Shown here in pieces: positions 16,047-28,476 of a DNA stretch of 64,000 bases. Position 1 is the first letter of the stretch. Every line of letters starts with the position of its first letter. Source of the DNA: Chitinophagaceae bacterium. GTDB lineage: Bacteria; Bacteroidota; Bacteroidia; Chitinophagales; Chitinophagaceae. Where the stretch lies: the NCBI GenBank assembly GCA_016720775.1, contig JADKJX010000001.1, positions 248,001-312,000 of the forward strand, written 5' to 3'. The notes beneath the pieces were generated by a model that was given only the letters and a program-made list of their open reading frames with translations, was not told where the DNA came from and searched no databases. The position numbers and the translations under genes were made by a program.

Positions 16047-19000
16047 TGGTGCTTCCGGATCCTAGCTTCCTGCTTTTCTCTTGCAGCTTTCCACTTCAGG
16101 TAATAATCATAATCGTAGTATCTCTGTGAAAATGTTTCATCAGAACTCTTTTTCCATTCGTATTCGTACCACACATCTGCCCAGTGCTTACCTGCATACT
16201 CTGCATTATCATTCATACTTTGACCATTGCCATCGGTAAGGACATCGGTTATTTTATCCTGGCCAAGGTCAAACAAATTATATGCTGCCCCCCAGGGAGT
16301 AAACCCAAGAGCACTTTGGCCCAGGTTGCCGCCGGCTTTTGTTACTTGATATCCATCAGCTGTCCCATTTTGGTAATCATTAATTGTGGAGCCTAATGTA
16401 TAAGTTTTAAAAAGTACGTCAATAGTAGTCATACCATTAGCTAATTTGTTCAAATTGCCGCCCGTTTTTAATGCATCTTGAAAACCAGGTATATTGCCCA
16501 GTTTAACTAAATTACTTGCTATTGGCCCATTCCTCAAAGCCATTGCATCCATATATCTTCCTTTACTCACAAGGTCTTCGAATAATTTAAAATCGTTTTT
16601 GATTATTTCAGTTAATTTGAGGGCCTCATCACCTTTATTTATTTCATTAAGTGCTGATACTACTGTGCCGGCCTCGGAATTATTTTGTTCAAATGTCCTG
16701 TTTGTAGATGATGCTGGCGGGCAAGGATCCTTCTTTAACCCCAATACATCCACTCCATTTGCCGGGTTATTACCCACGTATTGATACATACCCATCCCAT
16801 CCCCATATTCGATCAGATCACGCTGATTAAAAACACCGGTTGCCGGAGAATAATTACGGAAGAAAAAACGATAGCTGCCCGAAGCGCTGTCGTATTCCTG
16901 CCCGGTAAATCCAAAACGGTTACCGGCCAATGAAGATGCTAAGGGGTTATTCAAACTATCATACCTGGAAGGTTTACCATATACATCATACTGGTAGCTC
17001 TCTAATAATCTTCCATTACCGTTTGTGATCGCTTCTACCGAATTCAATTCGTTTTGATGATAATAATAAAGACTACCGTTCTTCTCATTCATTACCGGCG
17101 ATAAAAAGTTAGTGAACACTGTTTTGTTCAGCAGGCTGTTGCTTCCATCTCTTTCTTCTATCTGCGCTATACCGCTGTAGGTATATTTTAAAGGACTGCC
17201 ATTGGTATTTTTTATTACCCGCCTGTTAAGGGCATCGTAGTTGTAAGCAATGATATTTACCGGCGAAGCAGAATCTTTAAGCAATCTTCCTTCGGCATCA
17301 TATGTTTTATGGAAAACGCCATCGTAAGTAAGGTTGCCGCGGCCATCATAAATAAATGATACATTTTGTCCGCCGCTGGCAGAGGTGACCTGGTTCAGGT
17401 TGTTGATGCTGTAATTGGTATTTGTTCCGTTGAGGTTGGCAAGGGTTCTGTTGCCCACCGCATCATAGCTATAACTGTTCTGTATCACCGGTGACCCAAC
17501 CGGGCCTCTTTTATAGTTGGTAAGGCGGTAACCGTTGTCATAAGTAAATTGTTCAAACAATGATGGATTGTTATTCCGGGTGATGGCTGTTTTGTTCATC
17601 TCCTTATCATAGGTAAAAGAAGTATTTTGAATGGTACCGTTTGCTGTGGAGATGCTTGTTAACCGGTTTGCAAAATCGTACTGCATATTGCTGATCACAC
17701 CATTTGCAAAAGTTTTATTGGTTAACTGGTTGGCATTATTGTAAACATATTCAACAATGGTAACACTGTCTTTCAGGATCTTTATAAGCCGGTTACGGGT
17801 ATCGTACTCTTTTTTTACAATGCTGCCACCGGGGTATACTGTTGTTTGGGTACGGCCAGCAACATTGTACTGGTAAGACGTCGTTCTTCCGTCAAACGTT
17901 TCGGATGTGATGCGGTTGAGTGCATCATAGGTAAGCGTAACCGTACCGGCATTGTTGGTAGCAGATATTATCCTGCCCAGTGCATCGTACGTATAGGTAT
18001 AGTTTTCTCCACCCGGTAATTGCCGGGCAATCACCCTGTTCAATGTGTCATACAGGAAACTGATAATGGTACCGTCTGTAAGCCTTTTGGAAATAACATT
18101 CCCTTTATTATCATACGTATATTCATTGAAGCTGCCATCCGGGTAGGTCATTCTCATTCTCCTGTTAAGGTTATCATAAGTGTACGTGGTTGTATTGTTG
18201 TTCTGGTCCTTCAGAGATACAACATTGCTTATTGCATCATACTCAACGGTAGTAACAAAACCATTGTTATTGGTAAAGGTCTTTACACGGTTCAGACTGT
18301 CGTAAGTAAAATGACTGGTAAAGCCGTTCCGGTCTGTTGCAGAAACGATGTTGCTGTTCTTATCATAAATATAAGTAGCACTGTTGCCAAGGGGGTCGGT
18401 TATTTGTTTGATTCGGTTGAGGCTGTCGTAAATGGCAGATGTGGTGGCGCCGGTTCCATTGGTATAACTTGTTATATTATTGTTCTTATCATAAACAATC
18501 GCCGCAACAGTGCCCTTATTATCACTTATCGCCGTTACCCTGTTCAATGCATCATAGGTATAAGAAACTGTTTGCCCGTTGGGCATTGTCATGCTGGTGA
18601 TATTTCCATTGCCATCATAACTCATGCCCCTGTTATTGTTGTCTGCATCTTTCGTTGCACTGAGCCTGTTCCTGGTATCATAGCTCATCTTTGTTTCATA
18701 ACCCATTGCATTTTTTACACTGGTAAGGTTGTCCATCGCATCGTAGCCAAAGGTTGTTTTGTTGCCGGTTGGGCCGGTGATCTTTACCACCCGGTCACTG
18801 GCATCATAAGTAAAGACGCTGTTTTCATTATTCTTCAGCACGGAAACAATGTTTCCATTGGCATCATAAGTAAACTGCACGTTATTATTAATAGGGTCGG
18901 TAATTTTTTTCAGCCGGTCTAAAATATCATATTCTGCAGTGCTGTTGTTTCCCCGGGCATCTGTATAAGCCAGCAGGTTTCCCCGGGCATCAAAAGATAA

Positions 19001-20356
19001 AGTTGCATTATAACCATTTGGCCCGGCTACATTGGCAGGATTACCATACCCATCATAATTGTAAGTAAAAATATTTCCTTTTGGATCGGTGCTGCTGATG
19101 ATATCGCCCTTGGCATTGTAAGTCGCCGTATAAATATTATTGCCCGGTGTGATCATCTGGGCCAGGTTCCCGGCAGCATCGTAGGAGAGGGTATATAAAA
19201 ACCCTTTATTGTCTTTATAACTGGTTATCTTATTATAATTGGCAGAATAAGTATAGCTGCTTACCTGGTTCAATGGATCTGTAACAGTAAGCATATTACC
19301 ATTGCCATCGTAGGTATATTTATAAACCCGGCCATTGGCATCGGTTATTTTTATTTGGTTGCCCTGGTCATCATACTCGTACTTAATATTATAACCGCAG
19401 CAGTTGCCCGACATGGAACTGATCCATCCCAGGTTTTCTGCTTTTTGATAAGTATAAGTGGTTACCTGGTTGGTTCCGCCATTATCAAAATGATCTGTTA
19501 CAACCGTTTTTTGAGCAAGTGTATCATACGAAAAACTTAACCGCCTGTTGCATCCAACCAGTTCCCTGGTACTGTAGCCGGGATAATAAATGATGTCAAC
19601 CGTGTTATCATTTTTATCGCTGATGGTTTTCATGGGGCCATTGAGGAGGTAGGTATATTTATCTTTCCCGTTCAAGGGGTCTTTTACTTCTTTTAAATTA
19701 CCGGAAACATCATAGGTATAGTTATAAGTACGGGATGGGGCCGCTACGGCATCAATAACATTGGCTAATCTTCCTTGTGTGTTGTAAGTAAATGTAATGG
19801 ACTGGCCATCGGCATTGGTCAGCGAAGTGAGCAGGCTGTCGGTATAATTAAAGCTGATGAAGTTTCCGTTTGCGTCCTGCACCCGGGTAATTTTTCTATG
19901 AACAGGGTTGTCAAAAAAGAAAGCCGTGCTGTCTAACTCTGTTAACCGGTATTTACCTGGTTGGTACTGCACTAATTTACTGAAGAAACCACGGGGTGTT
20001 TTGTATCCGCCGCCGGCAATGGAATCATATGTATCTTCCCTGCCATCTCCCCATCTTATTATGCGCCCGCCGGATGTATCTGCATTGTATTGCACTCCAT
20101 ACTTAAAATTCCACCCTTTTCCAAAGCCCACATCTTCATTTAAAAGATAACTGTTGTAATAAAAACTGATATCAATATCAAATCCCCTTGCCGATACCAC
20201 AAGGTCAGTGCGGGGTATAAATAAATTTCCGCTGATGGTATTTACCTGTGTGCCCAGGGGGCCTGTTTTATTAGGTGTATTCAGGTTTTGTGCTTCTGCC
20301 ACGATCAGGCAACTCCCAAAAACAATAAGCAGCAAACTTTCTTTAAGTCTTTTCAT
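15989..20356 (-). CDS. RHS/YD-repeat protein, N-terminal part of a frameshifted T9SS substrate
   Basis: The uninterrupted frame is 1,455 aa. A signal peptide (MKRLKESLLLIVFGSCLIVAEAQ) and a DUF6531-like start (GNLFIPRTDLVVSARGFDI) are followed by more than 40 YD repeats of about 21 residues (YDxxGNxxxxxxxxG). The RHS core closes with GFTGQEYDSASGSYRFFFRNYSPATGVFNQRDLIEYGDG and VDVLGL. About 230 unique residues follow, including GFTPWGAAYNLFDLGQDKITD, and then the frame is lost at A7 (16041-16047). RHS shells enclose C-terminal toxins in other bacteria. No immunity gene is visible here, and the restored protein ends in a T9SS CTD, so a surface-exposed or secreted wall protein is more likely. 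It lies 51 bp after the CARDB gene. Confidence 0.88.
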   Translation of the reverse strand: MKRLKESLLLIVFGSCLIVAEAQNLNTPNKTGPLGTQVNTISGNLFIPRTDLVVSARGFDIDISFYYNSYLLNEDVGFGKGWNFKYGVQYNADTSGGRIIRWGDGREDTYDSIAGGGYKTPRGFFSKLVQYQPGKYRLTELDSTAFFFDNPVHRKITRVQDANGNFISFNYTDSLLTSLTNADGQSITFTYNTQGRLANVIDAVAAPSRTYNYTYDVSGNLKEVKDPLNGKDKYTYLLNGPMKTISDKNDNTVDIIYYPGYSTRELVGCNRRLSFSYDTLAQKTVVTDHFDNGGTNQVTTYTYQKAENLGWISSMSGNCCGYNIKYEYDDQGNQIKITDANGRVYKYTYDGNGNMLTVTDPLNQVSSYTYSANYNKITSYKDNKGFLYTLSYDAAGNLAQMITPGNNIYTATYNAKGDIISSTDPKGNIFTYNYDGYGNPANVAGPNGYNATLSFDARGNLLAYTDARGNNSTAEYDILDRLKKITDPINNNVQFTYDANGNIVSVLKNNENSVFTYDASDRVVKITGPTGNKTTFGYDAMDNLTSVKNAMGYETKMSYDTRNRLSATKDADNNNRGMSYDGNGNITSMTMPNGQTVSYTYDALNRVTAISDNKGTVAAIVYDKNNNITSYTNGTGATTSAIYDSLNRIKQITDPLGNSATYIYDKNSNIVSATDRNGFTSHFTYDSLNRVKTFTNNNGFVTTVEYDAISNVVSLKDQNNNTTTYTYDNLNRRMRMTYPDGSFNEYTYDNKGNVISKRLTDGTIISFLYDTLNRVIARQLPGGENYTYTYDALGRIISATNNAGTVTLTYDALNRITSETFDGRTTSYQYNVAGRTQTTVYPGGSIVKKEYDTRNRLIKILKDSVTIVEYVYNNANQLTNKTFANGVISNMQYDFANRLTSISTANGTIQNTSFTYDKEMNKTAITRNNNPSLFEQFTYDNGYRLTNYKRGPVGSPVIQNSYSYDAVGNRTLANLNGTNTNYSINNLNQVTSASGGQNVSFIYDGRGNLTYDGVFHKTYDAEGRLLKDSASPVNIIAYNYDALNRRVIKNTNGSPLKYTYSGIAQIEERDGSNSLLNKTVFTNFLSPVMNEKNGSLYYYHQNELNSVEAITNGNGRLLESYQYDVYGKPSRYDSLNNPLASSLAGNRFGFTGQEYDSASGSYRFFFRNYSPATGVFNQRDLIEYGDGMGMYQYVGNNPANGVDVLGLKKDPCPPASSTNRTFEQNNSEAGTVVSALNEINKGDEALKLTEIIKNDFKLFEDLVSKGRYMDAMALRNGPIASNLVKLGNIPGFQDALKTGGNLNKLANGMTTIDVLFKTYTLGSTINDYQNGTADGYQVTKAGGNLGQSALGFTPWGAAYNLFDLGQDKITDVLTDGNGQSMNDNAEYAGKHWADVWYEYEWKKSSDETFSQRYYDYDYYLKWKAAREKQEARIRKHQKKEEPLPSFRRQPKRQAE

Positions 20357-20407
20357 ATTGAACGCTTTGAAAAATATTATAATAGTCAGTTCATTTTCTT
20401 CTAGTCT

Positions 20408-21016
20408 TTATTGTAGCCTGAACATGGTAATGGTATGCGCCGGCACGGTTGATTTGGATTTACCATATAGTACAATGGAACCACTGCCCCCCGCCCTGAT
20501 AATTCCGGGAGGCCCACCCTGTTCAGTTAATTCCAGGGTGAGGGCGTGCACGCCGGCATTATTGTCAAGCCCTTGTTTTGTAAATGCCATTTTAATGATG
20601 TCTTCGGAATATAGTGTGCGTACCTGTGCCGGTATATCAAAATTGGTGGGGTTGCTGTAATTGATATATATGATAAATGGCCAGGCCCGCAAAACATATT
20701 CGGGAACTAATAACTCGGCAACCAACTGAGAATTCCAACCGCTGGCAGCACCGGGATCACAACCGGGTGCATTGCCATTTCCGCTGCCGGTATTATTTCC
20801 ACCGCCTGTTACAAGTCCGCCATTATTTGCAGGCACTACAGAAAAACCATTTTGCAATACAGCAAAAGCAGTATCGGCTTTACTAAGCGTAACGTCATAA
20901 ATACCCAACGGTTTGCCCTGCAGATTAAAGGTTGCATATACCTGTGTTGTGTTGGTAAAGTAAACAGTCGATGCAATTATCTCGGTACCAGGCTTGTTCA
21001 GTTTTGCCGTCATGCC
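20408..21016 (-). CDS. C-terminal part of the CARDB protein (after a 1-bp frameshift)
   Basis: The frame continues the large upstream gene: VKISGALFTPG joins MTAKLNKPGTEIIASTVYFTNTTQVYATFNLQ when GGG at 21015-21017 (CCC on the plus strand) is shortened by one base. It holds the end of an IPT/TIG-like or CARDB-like sandwich, a glycine/asparagine linker (VTGGGNNTGSGNGNAPGCDP), and a domain of about 120 residues with YINYSNPTNFDIPAQV that closes at FRLQ. No T9SS sorting domain is seen at this end. With the correction the gene 20408-28355 is exactly 2,649 codons. Confidence 0.85.
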   Translation of the reverse strand, partial: GMTAKLNKPGTEIIASTVYFTNTTQVYATFNLQGKPLGIYDVTLSKADTAFAVLQNGFSVVPANNGGLVTGGGNNTGSGNGNAPGCDPGAASGWNSQLVAELLVPEYVLRAWPFIIYINYSNPTNFDIPAQVRTLYSEDIIKMAFTKQGLDNNAGVHALTLELTEQGGPPGIIRAGGSGSIVLYGKSKSTVPAHTITMFRLQ

Positions 21017-24000
21017 CTGGGGTAAATAATGCGCCACTGATCTTAACGGTCACATTACCGATATTACCTCCGGAATTTGTGTGAACACTGGTTATTACAA
21101 ATGGCAGCTTCTTAGCAAGCAGGCTGATATTCTGTATCACGGTTCCTGGATTGATGCTTCGGATCATGATATAATAAGTGCCGGCAGTAGTGTATGCCAT
21201 TACAATATCCTGGTTGCCGTAATTGGCTGTTGGGTATGTATAATCAAAGTGTGCGGCACTTGGTACATAACCTTTTCCAATGAACATCTGGTTTACCCTC
21301 GTAAGTGAATCTCCTGATGTAAGCTTTACAGATATGGTTGCGCCGTTCAAAGAATCAGGGATGATCAGTTTATAAAAGCGTGGATCAGTTGCAAGCGTAT
21401 TGTTTTCAATAACGTTCATTGTTATCTCTTTCACTTTCACATATACCTGTCCGGCTGAAATTGTTGTGTTGTTTGTTTCATCCGTTTCGGGTATCTGGTC
21501 TGTAAGGTCTGTACGTATGAACATATTGTAATTACCTTCTGTAACGCCGGTGACCAATGGCGCATGTGCCAGCGTATCCATTTTCAATGGTGACATGTTC
21601 AGGTACCTTGTTTTAATTCCGATAAGCGTTGCCGATGTATCAGGCTCATTTGCCTGCGTTAAATAAATACCATCAGACGAATAGCCGATAGCTGATTTCC
21701 CTGAATTGTTTTTTACAACCCAGCGGGCCGAATCCATTTTGTAACCCAGCGTAACAGTATCAGGTGTTGAAACATTCTCTACGATAAGGTCTGAAGGATC
21801 GGGACTGAAAATATTTATGAAGCCGATACCGGCATTATTATTCTCGTCTGTTTCAGCAACCTCATCTTCGGCATCTGTTACGGAGTATAATGTATAGATC
21901 CTTGGGGCTAAAAAAGAAGGGATCAATAGCTGTACTGTGTCGTCAATATGCTGACCCGGCAACAATGTTACAGGCAATCGCTTAGATGACAGGTGAGCAT
22001 AGATGGGGGCTCCCGAAGGGTCGTTGGTAAACCTGATCTTATGAACAAATGAATTTGGATAAGTTGCGCCGGCACCTGTATTTGTTATGCGATGAATGAT
22101 GGTTGCCGGCTGCCCGGTGGCAATGATCGTTGGCGCAGATAATATGGAGTCTGTAAGATCCGGAAGTAAAGGCCGGGTTACCCATATCTTCTTTGCCGTA
22201 CCATTAACATTCCTGATAAGGTTCACATTGTTGGAATGATTTTTCTCTGCATCAATTTGTTTAGTGGCATTATCTTTTACAAAAACATAATAGTAGCCCG
22301 ATGAAACATTTGTAAAACTGAAACTTTCCGAAAGTGTTTTTATCTGATCATGATTCAGTCTGTTATTCCATTTGTGGCGGTCCGATCCTATTGCGTTGCC
22401 GTTCAATACAGAATCAACAGAAACGTAAATGGAGTCCCACCTGCTGTCATAATCTATGATGGGGTTGCGGCCGATATTTTTTACGTTCCATGCAATATTA
22501 TACACATGGCCTACAATAGCCGAATCGGCGCCGTTTACAGCAGTGATAATATGATCTACTACGGGGTTGTCTAAAACCTTTAAGCCGCTTCCGCTTATAT
22601 TATTATTGGCATTAGCGCCTTCATAAATGCCACTATCCGCATTTGCTTTTATGAAGAAGTAGCCATTGTTAAAATCATATTGCGTAAAACAATTATTGAT
22701 CTTATAAGTAAAGGGAATATTAAGCCTGAATGTATCTGCAATACTTCCGCCAGCTGCTATGGTACGGGATTGTGTTTTTCTACCAAGATAAAAAGCAGTT
22801 GACTGGCCATATACATTTGTACAGCTTATAAAAAGACTATCTGTGCTGGTACCACTAGCGGCCCCGCTGCCATTATTTGTAATGGTATAATTTATTTGCG
22901 ATTGAAATACGGTAACTAATGTATCGGTTGTTTGAATAGCCGAAACCACCAGGTCAACAGGAGAGGCAGGAGCAAAAACAGTAACAGCAGCAGCGCTTAC
23001 ATTATTTGCATAGTTGGTTTCCCTGAATGCCGAATCAATGTTTGTTTGTACATAAAAATAGCGGGTGCCGCTCTGAGACGGTGGCAGGCTATAATTAAAA
23101 TTATGACTCACCGCTGTGCCAACCGGCAGGTCTTCTGTGAATATATTGGTACCGATCAATACAGCAGAAGCATTAAATACCGAGCTATTACTTATATAAA
23201 TACTATCCCGGCGTATATGATTATAAACAGCGCCCGGCCCGTTATTCGTAATGGCATATCCTATTTGAATGGACTGACCGGCCAAAGCATTTGCAGGAGA
23301 GCTTATCGATGATACAACCGCATCGGGCCTTTGTATGGCTAATGCACCTGTCCGTTTTATTTGTGGGGTACCCGGGTATTCGAATACGGACTTGCTGGCA
23401 TTCGTCCATACATATATATAATAGTTGCCTGCCTGCAGGTTGGATGGAATACTAAAGTTTGCAACAGCAGGGAAGTTAGAACCCGGATTAATAATATTAT
23501 TAACATTTACATTTCCGCCAACAATTGCGGGGCAACTTATATAACTGGGATTTGGGTCTGCATATAATCCCGAATTTTGCACACCATGTGTTGTTTCCTT
23601 TAACAATATGGCATTAGAGAGATTTAGCCCACTGGAATCAGCACTCAGGTAAACCCTGTCGAGCCAGTAACTGCTGCCAAATGCAATACTGTCTTTTATT
23701 ACCGAAGGACCATCGCAAATGCTGTTCGGGGGGCTCCCTGGCGGGCATGGAACCTGGCAAGTACTCATTGTAATATAATGACCCCGGTTCTTTTCGGTAT
23801 TATCCCGGAAGCCGTCGTTATAAATATTCCAGTTCAACCCGATCGGCTGTGTTGTGCTTGCCTGTGTTACAGGGAGATTGACCGAACTGATCGTAAGTTT
23901 TGGCGTAGGGGTTAGATATACCTGTATTGCATTGTTGTTGGTATTATTATTAAATGAAGGTCCTTCATACAATGACCCGTTATTATTTGTTTTTACATGC

Positions 24001-27000
24001 AGGAACCAGGTGCCAAAGATATTATTGGGAATGACCACCTGGAAGCTATTGTAATATGCACTATCATGCTGGAGTTGTGTGTTTATTGAAGCACCGGCAC
24101 TGACAGCATTAGGATAATAAGAACCATTCGCTTTTGGCGCATCCAGTTTAATGGCACTGGCCGAATCAAATAACAGGCTTTGCGATAAATAAGCAACATC
24201 CTGCCAACTTGCCCCGGCGGGCGTAAGTGATCCGTAATTTTTTACTTTATAGGAAACATTTACAGTACTGCCGCTGAATGTTGAGGATGGCGTGAACATC
24301 GAATCCACCCGCAGATCAGGTATTGGCGCCAGTGTGATATTAATTGGATTCTGTGAACGGGCTGTATCATTCGCTTTTGTAACTTCTAAAACTCCGTAGT
24401 TACCAATGTTTGTTATTACATAAGCATACAAGGGTAAATTATAGCTGATGGGTATTGTAAAATTGATGGAATTACTGTATTGCTGCCCCGGCTGTAATGC
24501 GCTAACATTATTCATGCTGCCCAGTATCAACGCCCTTAATGGGAAACTGCTGTTTGACCAAACATGCGGCAATACTTCAGGGTTTAAACTGAAATTGGTC
24601 ATGGTATCAAAAGTGAGATAGACTGCATCCTGCCAGCTACCGCCTGTCGGTGTATTTCCAGGACCGTTGTTCTTTACCGTCCAGCTAATAGTTATGTTTT
24701 GCCCGGATATTGCTGTTGCAGGTGCTAATACACTTGTGACGGCCAAGTCAGGTAAAGGGATCAACCTGAAAGTTTGTATGGGGCCGCTAACCTGGTTGCA
24801 TGGATTCTTTGAAACCAAACGCCATTTATAAGTTGTATTATATGCAAAGGTCAATTGCGGGATCGTGTAAGAGATGCCCGTGATATTTGTTTTGTAAGGA
24901 ATGCCCGGTTGTGCAGTTGCGCTATCCCAAACATAAAGGTCATAGGTTTCTGTATTAATGCCCGGTACCCATGAAAGGGTGAGTGGCAGCGATTGCCCCT
25001 GTGCATTATTCTCCGGTAACATAAAACTCACCGGTGTAGGTATTGAATTACCGATGGTAATACTCTTTTGCGGCTCATAACTATAGGCTGCATTGCAACT
25101 GCTGTTTGCTTTTACTTTTAATGTATGTGTGCCGGTGGTTTGCCAGGTTACAAAAGCGGTATCATTATTAGTGGTCATGGTTCCGCCTCCGCTTAATGTC
25201 CATAAATAATTGGCACCTGGTATTTTTTGAACCCTGTATGTGTAGGTGCCCAGGCATGCGGTGCCGGCCCCAACAATTGCAGATAGTGTATCTACACCAA
25301 CACAGAATGTGCGGTCTACGGGGGCTGCTGCATTATAATTTGCATTGCCCGCCTGCGAAGCCCTTACGGTTATATTACCGGCGCCTGTTACCTGAACCGT
25401 GCTGCCGTTAATGCTGGCATTTCCGGAAACAATGCTTTTAGTAACGGTAAGACCAACAGAAGAAGTTGGGTTGACGGTAAAATTCCCAGACCTGAACATC
25501 CTGTCTGCGATCGGCGGGAAGTCAATTACCTGATTTCCTTTTATAACAATGATGGTATCATACTTTGGAGTAGCGGCACTATAAATATCATCTCCCGGCT
25601 GCATGGCTTTTACAATGATGGTACCAACGCCGGTAATGGTTAAGCTGTCTAAGGTAATCGTGCCGGGTCCGCTGATCTTTGAATAATAAACCGGCAGGCC
25701 CGAACTGGCTGTTGCAGGCAGCTTGATCTTTAAAACCGGCGCCATGCTTTGATTGGGTGTATGCGGGAATGTAATGGTTTGTGCTATGGCATCAGCGGGG
25801 AAGCTGTATGTATTGGATGCAGTACCGGCGCCGCAATTATTAATGAACCTAGCAGTATAACTTCCTGCCATTGCTGCATAATAAACAGTATCAGTAGCAT
25901 TTGCTATTGCTGAACCATTCCTGTACCATTGTACATATGTGGCGGCAGGCCTTGTGCTTGCCGTAAGTGTGCGTGCAAAATTACTGATCAACGGGGCCTG
26001 GGTGGTAATGGCCGAGTCAACGGATACATTCAGTGTTTTGACCTGCGAATTTCCCTGTGTATTGGATAAATAAAGTTGTACCGAACGGTTGCCGCTTCCA
26101 TTCCAAGTTACGGTGGCAACGCTATCAACAACAGATAAAGAACCTCCGCCTGCAGGAAGACTCCAGTTATACATAGACGTTGAATCATTGCCAACATTTG
26201 CGGCGGTATAAATTTCTGTTCCATAACAAACCGCTGTATCTCCTGTTATAACAGGTAAACGAAGATTGGTGCTGAACTCATATTTAAATGCATCGGTTGC
26301 TTCATATCTTAAATAAATGGTATCGGGAGCTGTTATAAAAAGTTTGAGTGTATCATAAACCGTTTGTCCTGCAGCAATATTGCTGTTATTTGCAATAAGC
26401 CTTGTAGCGATTTGGGTTTGATTTTTATTATACGCCCTGAACCTGATATTCTTACTGTCCTCACAACTGGTATTGGTTGCCTGCATGGGAATCTTCAGGC
26501 TGTCGCTTTTGGTGTAGATGAATTTATAATAATCGTATGTATCTGTGACAACATTGGGTCCTATATAATTTACGTGTCCTTTCTTTAGTACTCCGCCGGC
26601 TACCGTGGTTGCTTCGGCAAAACTGTTATTGGGCTCAGCATCATTATCAAGGCTGCTTGTATCTGTCAGCACATACCTGACCTCATATTCATAGGCCAGG
26701 CTTGAACCCAATGTAAAAATGATATCTCCTGCACCCAGGCCGCAGATCAGGAAAGTATCCAGATATACAGCATCGGGAGTGAAACCGGTAACGGGTGGAT
26801 TAGAGGGAGTGCGGTCGGTAAAGCCGTTTGTGATCAATGATAAACGGTTGCCGGAACTGTTGTTGGCCCCATCATAATCTCCCCGGTAAGTGGCTTTTAA
26901 ATAAACGGTAATACTGCCATCGGCAGGCATGGTAACTTTGTAAATATCCAGCGCATCAACCAGGGTACCGTTCTTTTTGAATCTTACATGGCCTTTTTTG

Positions 27001-28355
27001 ACCACTCCTTCAGCAATCGGTAATACAGTTGATACGGGATTATTGTATGATTCATTTGCATCGCTGGCGGTACTATCTGTCCTTTGATACCTGATGTTAT
27101 AGCTTACCTTCCCATAGTAATCACTGTAGTTTGTATGCAGCCTCAGGTAAAACGTATCCGCAAAGAATGCCCTGAACTTGATCGTGTCTGATTTTATAAT
27201 ACCGCAGGCGGGATAATTGTCCCAGGAGATCAGGTCTGAATCATACAGGTAGTTTCCGTATTTATCCAGTATATCAGCGGTCAAAATATAGTTCCATTCT
27301 GTGCATTCATCGTTTCTTGCTTTTACGATCAGGTTAAATGCCCCGTCATGCGGTAAAATGATCCGGTAGGTATCGTATTCATCAATATGCTCATCGTTAT
27401 TGTAATCGTATGTACCAACATTCCCGCTTTTGGGTATATTTTCTGAAAGCGGTATCGCATTATTGGTACAACAATTATCCTCGATGTCGGGTGCAAATTC
27501 ATCAAGGGGACCGTATTTGAACTGGTATCCGAAAGCCGCACTGGCCTTAAACTTTACAAGCAATACATCGCCTGCCTGCATGTTGCTAAGCGGAATGCCC
27601 GAAGCCACCTGCTGGTAAGAGTTGACCGACTGGTTGTTGCCCACATAGCCCGAATCAAAAGCGATCGGGTTCCCGTTCTTATAACAGGCATAGCTTATCC
27701 ATTTACCATCGGCGCAACTGTTGTTCTGTGCCAGGATGTCAAGAAACACATTGCTGTAACTGCCGGCCGGCAGCGTGGTGGTAAAATAGTCAGTGGTATC
27801 GAAATTCTGGCTGCCCCAGAACTCATACTTTAAACTGGCCAGTTTTTCAACATTATAGGTAAAGGGTGTAGCGGTTGCGGGGGTATTGTTATTGGCGCCA
27901 TCATTAGGGTAAGGGTTCATCCCTTCCCAGGTAAAACTATAATCGAATTCCCCGAGGCTTTTAAAGACGAGGTAAAAACTATCAATGGCTTTTCCGCAAA
28001 GAACATATGTTTGTTGAAATGTTGCTCCCGGATTCACTAAGGCGCTTGTGACATAGAAATTTCCTACATACTGCCCACTGATACGCAGGGTATTATACAT
28101 CCTTAATTGCAGGCTCTGTGGGGTGTTGCCGGTATTGGTTGCCTCGAGCGTAAGCTGAAAATTGGCATTCGAGTTAAAATACAACTTATGGTAATCAACC
28201 GTATCACCTCCGTCCAGGCTTGCTGTTCTCTCAACGCCGGCTGCTATCAGGTTGGCTGTGGCATAACTGTTATTGGGCTCCACCTCATTGGATTGACCGA
28301 AGGAAAAAAATTGCACAGATACTGCCAGTAAGATGGAAAGGAAGATCTTTTTCAT
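21015..28355 (-). CDS. very large secreted CARDB-repeat protein, N-terminal part
   Basis: Translation from the ATG at 28355 gives a signal peptide (MKKIFLSILLAVSVQFFSFGQ). The first 800 residues contain repeated pre-peptidase-like sandwiches, each opening with a variant of NEVEPNNSYATA. Next come PKD/Ig-like domains (about 800-1250). At least seven CARDB repeats follow (for example PDLAVTSVLAPATAISGQNITISW), the module often found in large bacterial surface proteins. An upstream ATG at 28412 is in frame but would bury the signal peptide. The restored protein has about 2,648 aa and is the first gene of a two-gene unit with the RHS protein. Adhesion or a surface scaffold role is inferred. Confidence 0.87.
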
Positions 28356-28410
28356 ACCAGTTAGTTGGTGATAAATGGGAATTAAAAGTATCTTCTTACC
28401 AAAGGGCTTC

Positions 28411-28432
28411 AAATAATCCTTTTGGATTATTT
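28411..28432. other. AT-rich inverted repeat in the divergent intergenic region
   Basis: AAATAATCC, loop TTTT, GGATTATTT. The perfect 9-bp arms lie between the divergent CARDB and propeller-kinase genes, in a gap of 121 bp. It could be an operator or a terminator-like hairpin. Only the symmetry is seen. Confidence 0.4.
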
Positions 28433-28476
28433 ATTTAATCAATGGGCTTGGCGTAATTTGAGAAAAACATACAGGG

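Noticed and set aside
16035..16050. Programmed ribosomal frameshift at the A AAA AAG heptamer in the RHS gene
   Set aside because: The heptamer fits -1 slippage, but the downstream frame needs +1. Three other non-slippery homopolymer indels of the same kind elsewhere make a consensus error more likely.
18020..18922. 300-aa open frame on the plus strand opposite the RHS gene
   Set aside because: It is the antisense of the YD repeats. Its periodicity follows that of the RHS frame, and it has no start context or domain.
16500..19900. Regular repeats that could be mistaken for a CRISPR array
   Set aside because: The repeats encode RHS/YD motifs of about 21 residues with varying DNA sequence. 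There are no identical repeats with unique spacers and no cas genes.
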